Shown here one piece after another: positions 6,802 to 7,418 of a stretch of DNA of 7,418 nucleotides. The notes below the pieces were generated by a model. The model made no database searches and was not told where the DNA came from. It was given only the letters and a program-made list of their open reading frames with translations. The stretch is from the NCBI GenBank assembly GCA_002352225.1, contig DEIA01000053.1:39316-46733 (forward strand). The letters are read 5' to 3'. Position 1 is the stretch's first letter. The number at the start of each line of letters is the position of its first letter. The stretch comes from Flammeovirgaceae bacterium UBA2786 (GTDB lineage Bacteria; Bacteroidota; Bacteroidia; Cytophagales; Cyclobacteriaceae). The position numbers and the translations under genes were made by a program.

Positions 6802-7418
6802 ATGACAAACTTCAATAGAAGAGATTTTATTAAGCGCAGTACATTGGCTGCAGCCGGTGTGTTTTTGTATTCGCCCTGGCTGGCACAAGGCCGCCCGTTG
6901 GCCGATAAAGTTGTGATAGGTGTGGTGGGTACCAACAGCAGAGGACATTATCTGGCGCGTTTATTTGCTCAGTTACCCGATGTGGAGGTTGGTTTTATCT
7001 GCGATGTAGATGCTAACGTACTTGAACGAACTGTTTCCGATTTAGAGAAACTTACCGGTAAAAAACCGAAAGCATTTAAGGACGTACGCTTGTTGTTAGA
7101 AGAAAAAAATTTGGATGCTATTGCCATAGCTACGCCCGATCATTGGCATGCACCGGCAACCTTAATGGCATTAAAAGCAGGTAAACATGTGTATGTAGAA
7201 AAGCCATGCTCGCACAACCCGGCCGAAGGCGAAATATTGGTGGCAGCTGCAGCAAAGTATAATAGAATTGTACAGATGGGTAACCAGCGCAGGTCTTTCC
7301 CTAACATAATCAAAGCCATGAGCGATTTGCATAGCGGCATAATAGGCCGGGTATATTCTGCAAAAGGGTGGTATGCCAATGCGCGCAAGTCGATTGGAAC
7401 CGGAAAAGTAACTGCCGT
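6802..7418 (+). CDS. Tat-exported Gfo/Idh/MocA family oxidoreductase (5' part)
   Basis: The frame runs from ATG 6802 through the window end (205 full codons), so the C-terminal substrate domain is missing. The N-terminus is a twin-arginine signal: NRRDFIKRS (5-13), then a hydrophobic AAAGVFLYSPWLA. This predicts folding with cofactor in the cytoplasm and export to the periplasm. The Rossmann domain follows: VVIGVVGTNSRGHY (37-50) as the dinucleotide-binding loop, ICDVD (66-70) ending its second strand, ATPDHWHAPATLMALKAGKH (110-129) and the family's EKP motif (133-135) with the catalytic-type lysine, then GNQRRS (160-165). Members oxidise or reduce sugars and cyclitols with a tightly or loosely bound NAD(P). 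The related GH109 glycosidases usually lack EKP, so a dehydrogenase-type role is favoured. The substrate cannot be told from this half. ATG 6802 is chosen because it directly precedes the Tat motif; no upstream Shine-Dalgarno is seen. Confidence 0.93.
   Translation, partial: MTNFNRRDFIKRSTLAAAGVFLYSPWLAQGRPLADKVVIGVVGTNSRGHYLARLFAQLPDVEVGFICDVDANVLERTVSDLEKLTGKKPKAFKDVRLLLEEKNLDAIAIATPDHWHAPATLMALKAGKHVYVEKPCSHNPAEGEILVAAAAKYNRIVQMGNQRRSFPNIIKAMSDLHSGIIGRVYSAKGWYANARKSIGTGKVTA

Overview
The window looks like chromosomal DNA from a member of the Bacteroidota, probably of Cytophagales or a similar free-living group. Four things support this. The first gene ends in a Bacteroidota-type zinc-metalloprotease tail. 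The CotH-family protein ends in a type IX secretion (T9SS) sorting domain. Start codons lack clear Shine-Dalgarno sequences. Candidate promoters resemble the Bacteroidota -33 TTG / -7 TAnnTTTG pattern. Genus cannot be decided from this sequence.

Layout: (1) positions 1-423, + strand, hold the last 140 codons of a large zinc-dependent metalloprotease. (2) A strong hairpin with A/T tracts on both sides (442-474) separates it from a convergent minus-strand group. (3) The minus-strand group, read right to left, is a TonB-dependent outer-membrane receptor (4980 to 3179, broken by a one-base frameshift near 3341), a YiiX-type permuted papain-like hydrolase (3177 to 2539, starting 1 nt after the receptor's repaired stop), and a secreted GH127 beta-L-arabinofuranosidase-type enzyme (2454 to 493). 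(4) A divergent 101-bp region (4981-5081) carries a good candidate promoter for the receptor. (5) On the + strand follow a CotH-kinase-family protein with a T9SS sorting tail (5082-6710) and the first 205 codons of a Tat-exported Gfo/Idh/MocA oxidoreductase (6802 to the window end).

Almost every product is predicted to leave the cytoplasm: outer membrane (receptor), periplasm or envelope (YiiX-like hydrolase, GH127, oxidoreductase) and cell surface or medium (CotH protein). GH127 and the oxidoreductase suggest carbohydrate processing, but there is no SusC/SusD pair, no regulator and no second glycosidase here, so this is not a recognisable polysaccharide utilisation locus.

I see no mobile element, CRISPR array, defence module, tRNA or rRNA. 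No stretch longer than 300 bases lacks a gene. The most informative observations are the receptor frameshift with its intact downstream frame, the corrected starts of the receptor and the YiiX-like gene, and the T9SS-routed CotH protein. I found no convincing undescribed system.
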